A DNA stretch of 64,000 nucleotides from contig NZ_BMPI01000035.1 in NCBI RefSeq assembly GCF_014647515.1, forward strand, positions 1-64,000, written 5' to 3'. This DNA comes from Dactylosporangium sucinum. Lineage in GTDB: Bacteria; Actinomycetota; Actinomycetes; Mycobacteriales; Micromonosporaceae. Numbering within the stretch: position 1 is the first letter of the stretch; every line of letters begins with the position of its first letter. The position numbers and the translations under genes are program-made. Under the pieces are notes generated by a model. It worked only from the letters and a program-made list of their open reading frames with translations, was not told where the DNA came from and made no database searches. This document shows, in pieces, positions 36,547 through 45,379 of this stretch.

Positions 36547-36649
36547 TGTTCTGAACTGCGGGAACCGTCTCGGACAGCAGCGTACATCCGGCTCGGGAAG
36601 TGTTCGCGGGCCATCCGTTTGTTCTGAACAGCTTGATTGTTCTGAACAA
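36547..36649. promoter_or_regulatory. Three GntR operators (GTTCtGAAC)
   Basis: TGTTCTGAAC at 36547-36556, TTGTTCTGAACA at 36619-36630 and TTGTTCTGAACAA at 36637-36649. The core GTTCtGAAC is palindromic. The last two are 18 bp apart and overlap the region where the rightward promoter should lie; the first is 8 nt from the GntR start. Strong candidates for autorepression and control of the transfer operon. Confidence 0.65.
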
Positions 36650-36716
36650 ATACGCAAGACTGGTCTCATGCAACAGGGGTGATCGTTTCGACAACCCCAG
36701 ACGCCAGGGAGGCGAT

Positions 36717-37001
36717 GTGCACGAGACGGGCGAGAACGACATCAAGGTGCTGGCTTCAATCGCCAGCCCTCTTGAGCGAGCCGTTCGGCTCCGTGCACTG
36801 GCTAAGGACCGCGGCACCCTCAGTGCCGCCGAGTCCGCCCTTTACCGGGCTGCGGTCGCCGAGTTGCGCGGGAACAAGGAGCGCCGCCGCGGCTGGATCG
36901 CCGCCCGGCTCGGCGTGACCCCCGGCGCCATCGACCGTTTGCTTCGAACCAAGTCCAAGACCGCCGGAATGTCCGGCGCTACCGACGGGGTCGCAGCGTG
37001 A
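36717..37001 (+). CDS. Small HTH protein at head of transfer operon
   Basis: 94 residues from GTG 36717 behind GGGAGG. N-terminal helices ('LASIASPLERAVRLRALAKD') and C-terminal HTH 'RRRGWIAARLGVTPGAIDRLLRTK'. Same plan as the mini-regulators at 1444, 10130 and 15795. Probably a regulator of the transfer operon, or a DNA-binding accessory factor. Confidence 0.6.
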   Translation: MHETGENDIKVLASIASPLERAVRLRALAKDRGTLSAAESALYRAAVAELRGNKERRRGWIAARLGVTPGAIDRLLRTKSKTAGMSGATDGVAA

Positions 37002-37528
37002 CCGCCGCCGTCATCGACTTCGCCACCCGGCGGTCCGTCACGGTCCGGCCGGCCATCGTCGAGCCGATCACAGTGCCGGCACCCGCCTGGTGGACGTGCC
37101 CGACCTGGTGCAACAGCGGCGACGACTGCTACGGCGGCGACACGCTCCGCTTCGCCAACGGCGGCGAGATCGTCACGTCCCGCCACCACGGCGGCGTCAT
37201 CTGGTCCGACGTTGTCTGCGACATCGACGGCAGCCCCATCGACGTGCGCGTCGAAGTCGCCGCCATCGAAGACCCCGACCACGGGTACCTCGACCCGCCG
37301 GTCGTCGACATCACCGTGTCGGCGTTCACCACCGACCCGGACGCCGCCGAGAAGCTCGGCGACGCGCTCCGGGCCGCGGCCGCCGTCGCCCGGCAGCCGC
37401 TCCCCACCAGCCCCCGGTCGTCGTCTGCCCCCGTGGGCGGCGGCCGGGCCGAAATGTCCGGGCGGGGCGCCTCCCCCCGTAGCTGCTCCGCCCGGGCCCC
37501 CCTCTCTCAGAACGGAGCCCGCGCATGA
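36998..37528 (+). CDS. DUF6907-like protein, 176 aa
   Basis: GTG start overlaps the upstream stop. 'TCPTWCNSGDDC', 'SRHHGGVIWSDVVCDIDG', 'VDITVSAFTTDPDAAEKLGDALRAAAAVA' correspond to the DUF6907 layout; the last ~45 residues are low complexity. Role unknown; third member in the window (see 874 and 1140). Confidence 0.6.
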   Translation: MTAAVIDFATRRSVTVRPAIVEPITVPAPAWWTCPTWCNSGDDCYGGDTLRFANGGEIVTSRHHGGVIWSDVVCDIDGSPIDVRVEVAAIEDPDHGYLDPPVVDITVSAFTTDPDAAEKLGDALRAAAAVARQPLPTSPRSSSAPVGGGRAEMSGRGASPRSCSARAPLSQNGARA

Positions 37529-37833
37529 GCAGCCTGCTCGCCGCGGCCCAGGCGCTCACTGACGTGCAGATCCTGGCCGCCCCCGACCCCACCACGACCC
37601 CGCAGCCCACCGGCGAGGTCAACACCTCCGGCATCGTCGGCTGGATCGCCACCTACATCGTGCCGATCATTCTCGGCGGCCTCGCCGTCGTCACCATGGC
37701 CCGCGCCGCGAAGGGCAACGTCTCCCAGACGATGACCACCTCGATGATCGCGATCATCGGCATGGCGATGCTCGCCGGCGCCACCACCCTCTTCTTCTTC
37801 GGCGATTCGATCGTCGGCGTCCTCTTCAAGTAG
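37525..37833 (+). CDS. Pilin-like small membrane protein
   Basis: 102 residues, two transmembrane helices (about 37-58 and 72-96) after a polar N-terminus that may be a processed leader. Size, topology and position directly before a PrgI-like protein and VirB4 ATPase resemble VirB2/TrbC-type subunits of Gram-positive T4SS loci. No sequence motif confirms pilin identity. Confidence 0.55.
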   Translation: MSSLLAAAQALTDVQILAAPDPTTTPQPTGEVNTSGIVGWIATYIVPIILGGLAVVTMARAAKGNVSQTMTTSMIAIIGMAMLAGATTLFFFGDSIVGVLFK

Positions 37834-37839
37834 GCCGCC

Positions 37840-38190
37840 ATGCACCTGTCGACCGACGACGACATCTACCGGGCCCGGCTCGTCTACCTCGGCCCGCCCG
37901 GCTACACGTTCCCCATCCAGTTGCCGTACGCCCAGTACGGGCTCGGCGCGCTCGTATTCGTCGCCCTCGAAACCACCACCTGGCTCCTCACCGGCGGCAG
38001 CTGGTCCGGCACCGGCATCGCGCTCGGCGCCACCCTCCCCGCCACCGCCCTCATCTGGCGGCACGTCGACCCCGACCGGCCCGCCCGGAAGGTGATCGCC
38101 ACCGCCGTCCGCGACTGGCGGCGCACCCAGCCCACCCAAACCGGGCCTACGGCCCGGTACACGGCACGGAAGGTGCAGGTCACCCGATGA
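37840..38190 (+). CDS. PrgI/VirB3-like membrane protein
   Basis: 116 residues. A short N-terminal region 'RARLVYLGPPGYTFPIQLPYAQYGLGALVFVALETTTWLLTGG' leads into two membrane helices (about 35-52 and 58-72), then a basic tail. Located immediately upstream of, and overlapping, the VirB4 gene, the conserved place for PrgI/VirB3 homologues. Confidence 0.6.
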   Translation: MHLSTDDDIYRARLVYLGPPGYTFPIQLPYAQYGLGALVFVALETTTWLLTGGSWSGTGIALGATLPATALIWRHVDPDRPARKVIATAVRDWRRTQPTQTGPTARYTARKVQVTR

Positions 38191-40697
38191 ACTGGCTCCC
38201 GAAGGTGCCGCTGCGACCCGACCCGGCCCCGGCCGTCGACCTGCAGCTCACCCACATCCACGCCAACCTGACCTTCACCGCGGCCACCGTCACCGCCTGG
38301 TACACGCTGCCCGAGCGGGTGTGGGCGTTCCGCCCGGACGCCGACCGCGAGCAGTTCATGACCGCCGTCGCCGGCCAGTACGCCGGCCTCGCCGGGTTCC
38401 GGCTCCACCTGCGCCGCACTACCACCCCCTACCCGACCGGGCAGTGGGCCGCAGGCCTGTTCCGGGCATCGCAGCCTGTCGGCGATCCGCGGGGGTTCGC
38501 CGACCACCTGCGCGCCGCCGCCGACCACCTCGACGCGGCCAGCCCCACCGAGGGGCTGACCATGGTCGGAGTCACGTTCGCCCGTCGCGCCGTCGGCGAC
38601 CTCGTCACCGGCCTCATCCAGGCCCGGATTGGCCGCACCAACGCGGGGGAGCGGGACCGGCTCCAGGAGCGGCTCGACAAACTCACCGAACTCCTGGCCC
38701 CGTTCGGGCTCGGCGCCCGCCCGGCCACCCCGACCGAGCTCGCATGGCTGGTCTACCGGTCCGTCGGGCTCGGCCTCACCCCACCCGACCGGCGCGCCAC
38801 CTCGGTCGGCCCGTCCGACGTGCTCGCGTTGACCGAGCACGTCGACCGGTACCGCAGCCGCTACGGGTCCACCGTGCGGTTCGTCAACCGGCTCACCGGC
38901 GAGGAAGCGCACGTCGCTGTCCTCACCGTCGGCAGGATGGAACCACTTGAGATCCCGCAACAGCACGAGCCGTGGCTCCACATCGCCGACCAGGCCGGCT
39001 ACCCGGTCGAGCTGTCCTCGCGGGTCGACGTGCTCGGCCCCGCGGCGACGACCGGGAACCTGAACAAGCGGCTGTTGATGATCCGGTCGCAGGAGCGGGA
39101 CTACCGCGACCACGACCTCGACGCCCCGCCGGAGCTTGCGCGACTCGCCGAACGGGCCCTGACCGTTGGCGATGAGATCGCCACCGGCCGGCCGGTCGAC
39201 GCGTCCCGTGTCCACGGCTGGCACCGCCTCGCCGTCGCCGGCGCCACCGAACGGCAGGCCCTCGACCGCGCCGCCGAGCTGGCCCGCATCTACGACCAGC
39301 AGGCCCGGATCGCTCTGCAGCACCCCAAGGACCAGGAGGCGCTCGCCCGCGAGTTCATCCCCGGCGAGCCGGTCGCGAACACCGGCTACCTGCGGCGCAT
39401 GTCGGTGCGGCTGTTCGCCGCCGCCGTCCCGCAGGCCACGGCCGCGGTCGGTGACGGGCGCGGTGACCTGATCGGTCACACCGCCGGCACCGGCCGCCGC
39501 CCGGTCATGTTCGACCCCCACTTCCCGATGGAGGTCCGGGAACGGTCCGGCCTCTCCGTGCTCGTCTCCGAGCCCGGCGGTGGCAAGTCGACCTTGATGG
39601 GTGCGGTCGGGTACCTGGCGGCGCTCCGCGGCGTCCAGGTCACGCTCCTTGACCCGTCTGGGCCGCTCTCCCGGCTCGCCGACATGCCCGCGTTGGCTGG
39701 CCGTGCCCGGGTTCTCAACCTCGTCGGCTCCCAGCGGGGCACCCTCGCCCCGTACGCGCTCATCCCCACCCCGCAGCGCGGCGACTACCTGGCAGGGCCA
39801 GACGGCGACCACCTGTACGAGGTCGACGTCACGAACGCCCGCGCCGAGCGTCGCATGCTGGTCCAGGACATCGCCGCGATGCTGCTGCCGCCGCAGGTGG
39901 CCCGCGGCAAGGAGGCGGCGACCGCGCTGCGGCACGCCGCCCGGCAGGTGCCGGCGGAGGAGACGTCGGCCCTCGACGACTTCGCTCGCGTCCTCGCCGA
40001 CGACAGCGACGTCGACGCGAAGGAGATCGGCCGGCTCCTGTTGGACGCGGAGGAGCTTCCACTCGCGCGGCTGCTGTTCGGCCGGCCCCAGCCGGGTGCG
40101 TTCGGCACCGACGCCCCGTTGACGATCATCACGATGGGTGGGCTGCGGCTGCCCGACATGTCGATCGAACGTGACTACTGGTCCGCCGAGGAGCAGCTGG
40201 CGTTGCCGATGCTGCACCTTGCGCACCGCCTCGCCGTGCGCCGCTGCTACGGCGGCGACCCCAACACCCGCAAGCTCGTCGGCCTCGACGAGGGCCACGT
40301 CATGGAGGGCTGGCGGTCCGGCCGCTCCTTCCTCGTCCGACTGGCCCGCGACTCCCGCAAGTGGAACCTCGCCGCGCTCGTCGCGTCGCAGAACCCGAAG
40401 GACATCCTCGACCTCGACGTGCAGAACCTGGTCTCCACCGTGTTCGTGGGCCGGATCGCCGCCGACACCGACGTCGCCTCCGAGGCCCTGCGGCTGCTGC
40501 GGATCCCGGCCGGCGCCGGCTACGAGGACACCCTCGCCGCCCTGTCCCAGACCGCCGAGGACACCGAGGAGCGGCTCGGGTTCCGCGAGTTCGCGATGCG
40601 CGACGTCGACGGCCGCATCCAGAAGATCCGCGTTGACGTGTCCTGGGCCGCCGGGCTCCTCGACCACCTCGACACCACCCCGGGAGCCCACCGATGA
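38187..40697 (+). CDS. VirB4-type T4SS ATPase
   Basis: 836 residues. Soluble N-terminal domain (1-430), Walker A 'SEPGGGKST' (Lys467-Ser468) followed by 'LLDPSGPLSRL', Walker B 'LVGLDEGHVM' (Asp701-Glu702), then 'RDSRKWNLAALVASQNPKDIL' typical of VirB4/TraC C-terminal lobes. VirB4 proteins are hexameric cytoplasmic motors that power substrate transfer and pilus biogenesis. ATGA overlap with the upstream gene. Length and order fit the family well. Confidence 0.8.
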   Translation: MNWLPKVPLRPDPAPAVDLQLTHIHANLTFTAATVTAWYTLPERVWAFRPDADREQFMTAVAGQYAGLAGFRLHLRRTTTPYPTGQWAAGLFRASQPVGDPRGFADHLRAAADHLDAASPTEGLTMVGVTFARRAVGDLVTGLIQARIGRTNAGERDRLQERLDKLTELLAPFGLGARPATPTELAWLVYRSVGLGLTPPDRRATSVGPSDVLALTEHVDRYRSRYGSTVRFVNRLTGEEAHVAVLTVGRMEPLEIPQQHEPWLHIADQAGYPVELSSRVDVLGPAATTGNLNKRLLMIRSQERDYRDHDLDAPPELARLAERALTVGDEIATGRPVDASRVHGWHRLAVAGATERQALDRAAELARIYDQQARIALQHPKDQEALAREFIPGEPVANTGYLRRMSVRLFAAAVPQATAAVGDGRGDLIGHTAGTGRRPVMFDPHFPMEVRERSGLSVLVSEPGGGKSTLMGAVGYLAALRGVQVTLLDPSGPLSRLADMPALAGRARVLNLVGSQRGTLAPYALIPTPQRGDYLAGPDGDHLYEVDVTNARAERRMLVQDIAAMLLPPQVARGKEAATALRHAARQVPAEETSALDDFARVLADDSDVDAKEIGRLLLDAEELPLARLLFGRPQPGAFGTDAPLTIITMGGLRLPDMSIERDYWSAEEQLALPMLHLAHRLAVRRCYGGDPNTRKLVGLDEGHVMEGWRSGRSFLVRLARDSRKWNLAALVASQNPKDILDLDVQNLVSTVFVGRIAADTDVASEALRLLRIPAGAGYEDTLAALSQTAEDTEERLGFREFAMRDVDGRIQKIRVDVSWAAGLLDHLDTTPGAHR

Positions 40698-42373
40698 CCC
40701 GTCCCATGACTCGCCTGGCCCACGCCTGCGCTGCGCTCGCCGCCGCGCTGCTGCTGATCGTCGGCCCCGGAGTACCCGCCGCCGCCGAACCCCAGCCGCA
40801 GTCGACGCTGTGCACCGTCCAGGAATGGCAGAACCCCCGCAACTTCGCCGACTGCGCGAAGCGGCTCGCCGCCGCCGGCGCCCAGCGCGCCCAGTGCATC
40901 AAAGCGCCCACGCCCGTGTCGCCCGACGCCGGTATCGCTGGCTGGCTCACGTCGCGGCCCGACGCCGACCTGCGCTCCGGCGTCGTCGGCCGGTACACCC
41001 GGTACGGGGTCGGCGGCTACCAGCTCGACCTGTACGACGTGTCCTGCGCCGGCGGCATCGCCCACCCCGAGGCGAACTTCGAGAACTCGATCGCGTCGAT
41101 CGAGTTCGCGGTCGCGGCCGCCGTCATCGGCGGCGCCAACACCCTCCGCGAGCACGCCTACGAGCCCGGGTCGATGTGGGCCTGGTCCGACGACATGGTC
41201 CGGTCGGCGACGCAGAAGGCCTACGACTACGTGTTCTCGATCTTCGGCGCGTTGACGCTCGCCGGGGCCGGGGTGTGGCTGATCTGGCGGGCCCGGGCCG
41301 GGCGCCTGTCCGAGGCGCTTCGGATCGCGGGGTGGGCGCTGCTCGTCATGGTTCTGGCCACCGCGGTCGCGAAGTGGCCGCTGTCCGTCGCGCACGGCTT
41401 CGACCGGGCCGCCACCACCGGGCTCGGCGCGATGCACTCCGTGCTCGGCCCCGGGCCCGACGACGTGCCCGCCGACCAGTGCCCGTTCGTCGACATGGAC
41501 CCCGAGGCCTGCAAGGACCACCGCACGGTCGCGGTTCGCGCATCTGACGAGGCGACGGAGGCGATCCTGTACAAGTCGTGGCTGCGGGCGATGCTCGGCT
41601 CCGCCGACTCCGAGGTCGCAACGAAGTACGGCCCGGCGCTGTACGACGCGACGACGTTCACGTGGTCCGAAGCCGCCGACATGAAGGCCCACCCTGAGCT
41701 GCGGCAGCAGTACGTGGACCGCAAAGCGCAGCAGTGGCTGGCCGTCGCCGAGCAGATCAAGACCGAGGACCCGGAGGCGTACGAGAACCTGCAGGGCCTG
41801 CGCGGCACTGACCGTGTCGGGGCCGGGCTGGTGGCGCTGCTGTCGGCGCTCGTGTTCGCCGGGTTCGACACGGCCGCCAGCTTCATGATCTTGCTCGGGT
41901 TTTTGATCGCCCGCGTGGTCGTGGTCGTGTTCCCGATCCTCGCGACGTGGGGGATTCTGCAGCCGGCGTCGTCCGGTATCCGCCGCCTGGCGAACTCGAC
42001 GATCACCGCCCTGATCAACATCGTGTTGTTCGGTGCCGCCGCCGGCCTGTACCTGACCGCGGTCGGGCTCGTGTTCGACTCGTCGATGCCCGGCGCGGCG
42101 CAGATCATCGTCGTGCTCCTCGCCGGGGTGGCGTGCTGGCTGGTCCTGCGGCCCGCCCGGGCGCTCGCAAAGGCCCGAACCGTGCCGCCCGTCGACGGAG
42201 GCAGCGACGACGGCCGGCAGAACGGGCGGCTGCGGGACCTGTTCGCGTTCGCCGCCCGCACCGTTGTCCAAGCCGGCGCCGCCCGCGGCCCCGTCCGCGC
42301 CGAGGCGACCGTCGGTGAACCGCGCCGTCCGGCCCGGCCCGAGACCCGCGCCCTGCCGGGAGGTCGCCGGTGA
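40694..42373 (+). CDS. TrbL/VirB6-like channel protein
   Basis: 559 residues. N-terminal signal peptide (cut near 'AAAEP'), an extracytoplasmic segment with Cys pairs, then at least five membrane helices ('YVFSIFGALTLAGAGVWLIW', 'IAGWALLVMVLATAVAKW', 'AGLVALLSALVFAGF', 'SFMILLGFLIARVVVVVFP', 'ALINIVLFGAAAGLYLTAVG', 'QIIVVLLAGVACWLVLR') and a basic C-terminal tail. Topology and position after VirB4 suit the polytopic inner-membrane channel of a T4SS. Confidence 0.65.
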   Translation: MTRPMTRLAHACAALAAALLLIVGPGVPAAAEPQPQSTLCTVQEWQNPRNFADCAKRLAAAGAQRAQCIKAPTPVSPDAGIAGWLTSRPDADLRSGVVGRYTRYGVGGYQLDLYDVSCAGGIAHPEANFENSIASIEFAVAAAVIGGANTLREHAYEPGSMWAWSDDMVRSATQKAYDYVFSIFGALTLAGAGVWLIWRARAGRLSEALRIAGWALLVMVLATAVAKWPLSVAHGFDRAATTGLGAMHSVLGPGPDDVPADQCPFVDMDPEACKDHRTVAVRASDEATEAILYKSWLRAMLGSADSEVATKYGPALYDATTFTWSEAADMKAHPELRQQYVDRKAQQWLAVAEQIKTEDPEAYENLQGLRGTDRVGAGLVALLSALVFAGFDTAASFMILLGFLIARVVVVVFPILATWGILQPASSGIRRLANSTITALINIVLFGAAAGLYLTAVGLVFDSSMPGAAQIIVVLLAGVACWLVLRPARALAKARTVPPVDGGSDDGRQNGRLRDLFAFAARTVVQAGAARGPVRAEATVGEPRRPARPETRALPGGRR

Positions 42374-42918
42374 ACCGCCGCCTGCTCGTCACCGCGCTCG
42401 TCGTGGCCGCGGCCGCCGCGCTGGTTCTCGCCTCCCGCTGCTCGAGCGGAGACGACAGCACGCAGCCGTCGCCGTCCACCGCATCCACGGCCGGCCCGTC
42501 GCTCGACACCGCCGACGAGGTGGACGGGCACGAGGACGACGGTGCCGTCGACACCTCCGACGCCCCCGCCGTCATCACCACCGGCCCAGTCGACCCGCGC
42601 GAGGCCTCGATCCAGGTCGTCGTGAAGCTCCTCAACACGACGGGCCGCACCGCCGACCAGTGGCGGGCCGGGCTGCGCCCCTACGTCTCCGACGGCCTGT
42701 TCGCCCAGCTTGCCGATGCCGACCCGGAGACGGTGCCCGTCGGCCGGGCCGACAGCAGCCGGGTCGCCGTCGCGACCGCCGGCGACCAGCTCGTCGTCGC
42801 GGCCGTCCCCGTCGTCGACCCGGCCAGCCCGACCCGGACCGTCGCCACGATCCGCGTCACCCTGTCCGGGGCGTCGCACCGTTGGCTGGCGACCGAGCTC
42901 GACGTGGAGCGGTCGTGA
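42370..42918 (+). CDS. VirB8/TcpC-like bitopic protein
   Basis: 182 residues: one N-terminal membrane helix (about 5-21), Ser/Thr/Asp-rich linker, then an extracytoplasmic alpha/beta domain ('IQVVVKLLNTTGRTADQWRAGLRPYVSDGLFAQLA', 'LVVAAVPVVDPASPTRTVATIRVTLS'), the NTF2-like plan of VirB8/TcpC. ATGA overlaps both sides. The fold call is by pattern and position. Confidence 0.55.
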   Translation: MNRRLLVTALVVAAAAALVLASRCSSGDDSTQPSPSTASTAGPSLDTADEVDGHEDDGAVDTSDAPAVITTGPVDPREASIQVVVKLLNTTGRTADQWRAGLRPYVSDGLFAQLADADPETVPVGRADSSRVAVATAGDQLVVAAVPVVDPASPTRTVATIRVTLSGASHRWLATELDVERS

Positions 42919-44015
42919 ACAGCCGCGCCGCCATCGGGGTGGTCGTCGCGCTGGCCGCGGCCGGGGTGCTGTGCCTCGGCGGGATCGGCTACGGCCAGGT
43001 CCGGGCCTATCTCGCCGCCGGGCAGCAGCCAGCGGCCGGGGCTCCCGGGTGCGGCGCTGCCGGCACCGCCCAGGTCCGCGTTGCCGGCACCGTCAAGGTG
43101 CCCGGTTTCACCGCCGAGCAGGCCGCCAACGGCCGCACGATCGTCCAGGTCGGCCAGCAGATGGCCGTGCCGCCGCGCGGCTGGGTGATCGCGGTCGCGA
43201 CCGCCATGCAGGAGTCGAACCTCCACAACCTCGGTGATCTCGGCGCCCGCAACGACCACGACTCGCTCGGCCTGTTCCAGCAGCGCCCGTCGCAGGGCTG
43301 GGGCACACCGCAGCAGGTCATGGACCCGGTGTACGCGTCGCGGAAGTTCTACGAGCGGCTCCTGAAGGTGTCCGGCTGGCAGCAGATGCCGCTGACCGTG
43401 GCCGCCCAGCGGGTGCAGCGGTCGGCGTTCCCGAACGCGTACGCGAAGCACGAGCCGAAAGCGGCCGCCCTGGTCGGGGCCGTGTCGGGCGGTGCCGACC
43501 TCGCCGGGCAGCAGCCCGGCCAATGCGCGGCGCCGGCCGAGGTGACTGCCGGCGGCTGGGTCAACCCAGTCAAGGCGTCGGTCGGGTCGTCGTTCGGGCC
43601 GCGCGGTGGCCGGCTCCACGCCGGCGTCGACCTGATCACGGCCCGGCGGACCGTCATCCGGGCCGCATCGGCAGGCACGGTGATCAAGGCCGTGTGTGAC
43701 GGGGCGACCGCCCGGGCCCGCGGCTGCGACGTGGACGGGTCGCCGTCGACGCCGGGCTGCGGCTGGTTCGTCGACCTGCAGCACGCGGACGGGGTTATCA
43801 CCCGCTACTGCCACATGATCCAACGCCCGCTGGTGTCCGCCGGGGACCACGTCGCGGCTGGGCAGCAGCTCGGCCTGGTCGGCTCGTCCGGCCACAGCTC
43901 CGGCCCGCACCTGCACTTCGAGGTCCATTTGCACGGCGACCGCTCAAGCAAGGGCGCCATCAACCCGGTGCCGTGGATGAAGAACCACGGCGCCCCGCTG
44001 GGAGGCACCGCATGA
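42915..44015 (+). CDS. T4SS cell-wall hydrolase, SLT plus M23
   Basis: 366 residues. Signal/membrane helix (5-25); a lytic-transglycosylase-like domain ('IAVATAMQESNLHNLGD', putative catalytic Glu100, 'DSLGLFQQRPSQGWG'); then a C-terminal M23 endopeptidase with zinc ligands His235 and Asp239 ('RLHAGVD'), 'YCHM' (His300) and 'HLHFE' (His332, His334). Such bifunctional VirB1-like enzymes open peptidoglycan for the secretion channel. GTGA/ATGA overlaps tie it to the operon. Catalytic residues look complete. Confidence 0.8.
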   Translation: MNSRAAIGVVVALAAAGVLCLGGIGYGQVRAYLAAGQQPAAGAPGCGAAGTAQVRVAGTVKVPGFTAEQAANGRTIVQVGQQMAVPPRGWVIAVATAMQESNLHNLGDLGARNDHDSLGLFQQRPSQGWGTPQQVMDPVYASRKFYERLLKVSGWQQMPLTVAAQRVQRSAFPNAYAKHEPKAAALVGAVSGGADLAGQQPGQCAAPAEVTAGGWVNPVKASVGSSFGPRGGRLHAGVDLITARRTVIRAASAGTVIKAVCDGATARARGCDVDGSPSTPGCGWFVDLQHADGVITRYCHMIQRPLVSAGDHVAAGQQLGLVGSSGHSSGPHLHFEVHLHGDRSSKGAINPVPWMKNHGAPLGGTA

Positions 44016-45358
44016 CCACGCCCACCGAGCGGACCCGCGGCACCGGTCCGTTCTACTTCGTTGCTCTCATGTGCTCGGGTCTGTCCCTGGACACCGCGGC
44101 CCGCTACTTCCACGGGGAAATGGGCATCAACGGCCTGCCCATCTACGGCATCTCCGCCGAGCTGGTCGCCATCTGCGGCGTCGGCGAGCTGACCCTGGTC
44201 GCCTGCGGCTACGCCATGCGGCACAACGTCCGCCGCGACGGCAAGCCGGGCGCGGCCCAACTCGTCGCCCTGGCGATGTGCTCGGCGGCGACGTTTATGG
44301 CGATCGCCCTGGACGGCCTGGTCGCCGGTGCGCTCCGGGCGTTCTTCGGTCCGATCCTGGCCCTGATCACCCTGCACCTGGCCCTCGGCATCGAGGTCAA
44401 GGTTCACAGCGGCGCCAAGACCGGCACATGGGCGCGGATCATGTCCGAGTTCAAGGAGCGGTTCCTGTCGCGGCTCGGCCTCGGTGACGACGAGCGGAAG
44501 GCCGCCGAGCGAACCCGCGACCGCGCCCGAAACCGGGCGGCCCGGCTCGCCACCGACACCGGATGGGTACTGCGGCGCGAGCAGCGGCTGGCGAAGGCAG
44601 TCCGGGTTTCGGGTGCCACGTCGGACCCGGCGCAACTGGACCTGCTCGTCGAGCAGGTGGCGGTGCTGCGGAACATCAGCGACCTGATCGAGGTCAAGAT
44701 GCCGTCGCCGTGGGCTGCTGCGGTGGCCCAGCGGAACTCCGGTTCGGACGGTTCCGGCACCCCGGCGGACGGGGTGCCGGAGGCAGGGCAGCACCCCACC
44801 GGCACCCCCGCGGCCGACGCGTCAGCACCGGTGCCGGCACCCCCCGCGCAGGTGTCTGCGTGGGGTTCCGGAACCCGCGGCCCGGCACTCGTCAACGGTG
44901 CCGACACCCCGGCTTCGGCACCCCGCGCAAACGGTTCCAGCACCCCAGCGGCACCCCTGATCACACGGGTCATCGACACCCCGAAGGTGTCCCGCAACGG
45001 TACCGGTGCCGGAACCCCTGCACCCGCGCTGACCAGTGACGGAACCCCTGATAGCACCCCCGGTGATGAGGAGCTGCTGGCGGTGCTACGGGACCCGGCG
45101 AGGGTGCCGCGGAACCCCGACGGCACCGTGCCGACGAAGCGGGCGATCAGGGTGCTGGGTGTCGGACGCCCCCGGGCGCTCCGGCTCCTCGACACCCTCG
45201 GCCTGCGACAGAACCCCGACCCGGACGACGGTTCCGGCACCCCCGACGGCACCCCCGGCCGGGACGGTTCCGGCACCGGTGCCGACGACGACCCCGACCG
45301 TGTTCCGGCACCCCGGATCAACGGCCACCACCCCGAGCTTGCCGCCGCGTCGGCGTAA
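44012..45358 (+). CDS. DUF2637-type spread (Spd-like) membrane protein
   Basis: 448 residues. Four predicted membrane helices in the first ~125 residues ('FYFVALMCSGLSLDTAARYF', 'GISAELVAICGVGELTLVACGYAM', 'LVALAMCSAATFMAIALDG', 'FGPILALITLHLALGIEVK') match DUF2637/Spd proteins of Streptomyces conjugative plasmids, which help intramycelial spread. A charged middle and a long Gly/Ser/Thr/Pro repeat tail follow, with a HTH-like 'PTKRAIRVLGVGRPRALRLLDTLGL' near 370-395. GGGAGG precedes ATG 44012. Confidence 0.65.
   Translation: MTTPTERTRGTGPFYFVALMCSGLSLDTAARYFHGEMGINGLPIYGISAELVAICGVGELTLVACGYAMRHNVRRDGKPGAAQLVALAMCSAATFMAIALDGLVAGALRAFFGPILALITLHLALGIEVKVHSGAKTGTWARIMSEFKERFLSRLGLGDDERKAAERTRDRARNRAARLATDTGWVLRREQRLAKAVRVSGATSDPAQLDLLVEQVAVLRNISDLIEVKMPSPWAAAVAQRNSGSDGSGTPADGVPEAGQHPTGTPAADASAPVPAPPAQVSAWGSGTRGPALVNGADTPASAPRANGSSTPAAPLITRVIDTPKVSRNGTGAGTPAPALTSDGTPDSTPGDEELLAVLRDPARVPRNPDGTVPTKRAIRVLGVGRPRALRLLDTLGLRQNPDPDDGSGTPDGTPGRDGSGTGADDDPDRVPAPRINGHHPELAAASA
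44747..45314 (+). repeat. GGTTCCGGCACC / GGTGCCGGAACC repeat array
   Basis: The 17-mer GACGGTTCCGGCACCCC occurs exactly at 44747-44763 and 45227-45243; shorter copies lie at 45263-45277 and 45302-45314. The inverse GGTGCCGGAACC lies at 45005-45016, the perfect palindrome GGTTCCGGAACC at 44864-44875, and GGTGCCGGCACC at 44830-44841. The repeats encode GSGTP-like peptides, but the symmetry on both strands is more than the protein needs. See findings. Confidence 0.5.
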
Positions 45359-45379
45359 CCCTCCCGAAAGGAACCGATC

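Noticed and set aside
37902..40691. 929-codon leftward frame opposite the VirB4 gene
   Set aside because: Antisense shadow of a gene with intact Walker motifs; no start signal or recognisable domain.
44747..45314. Repeat array as a CRISPR
   Set aside because: Repeats are short, irregularly spaced, inside a coding gene, in both orientations, and no cas genes are present.
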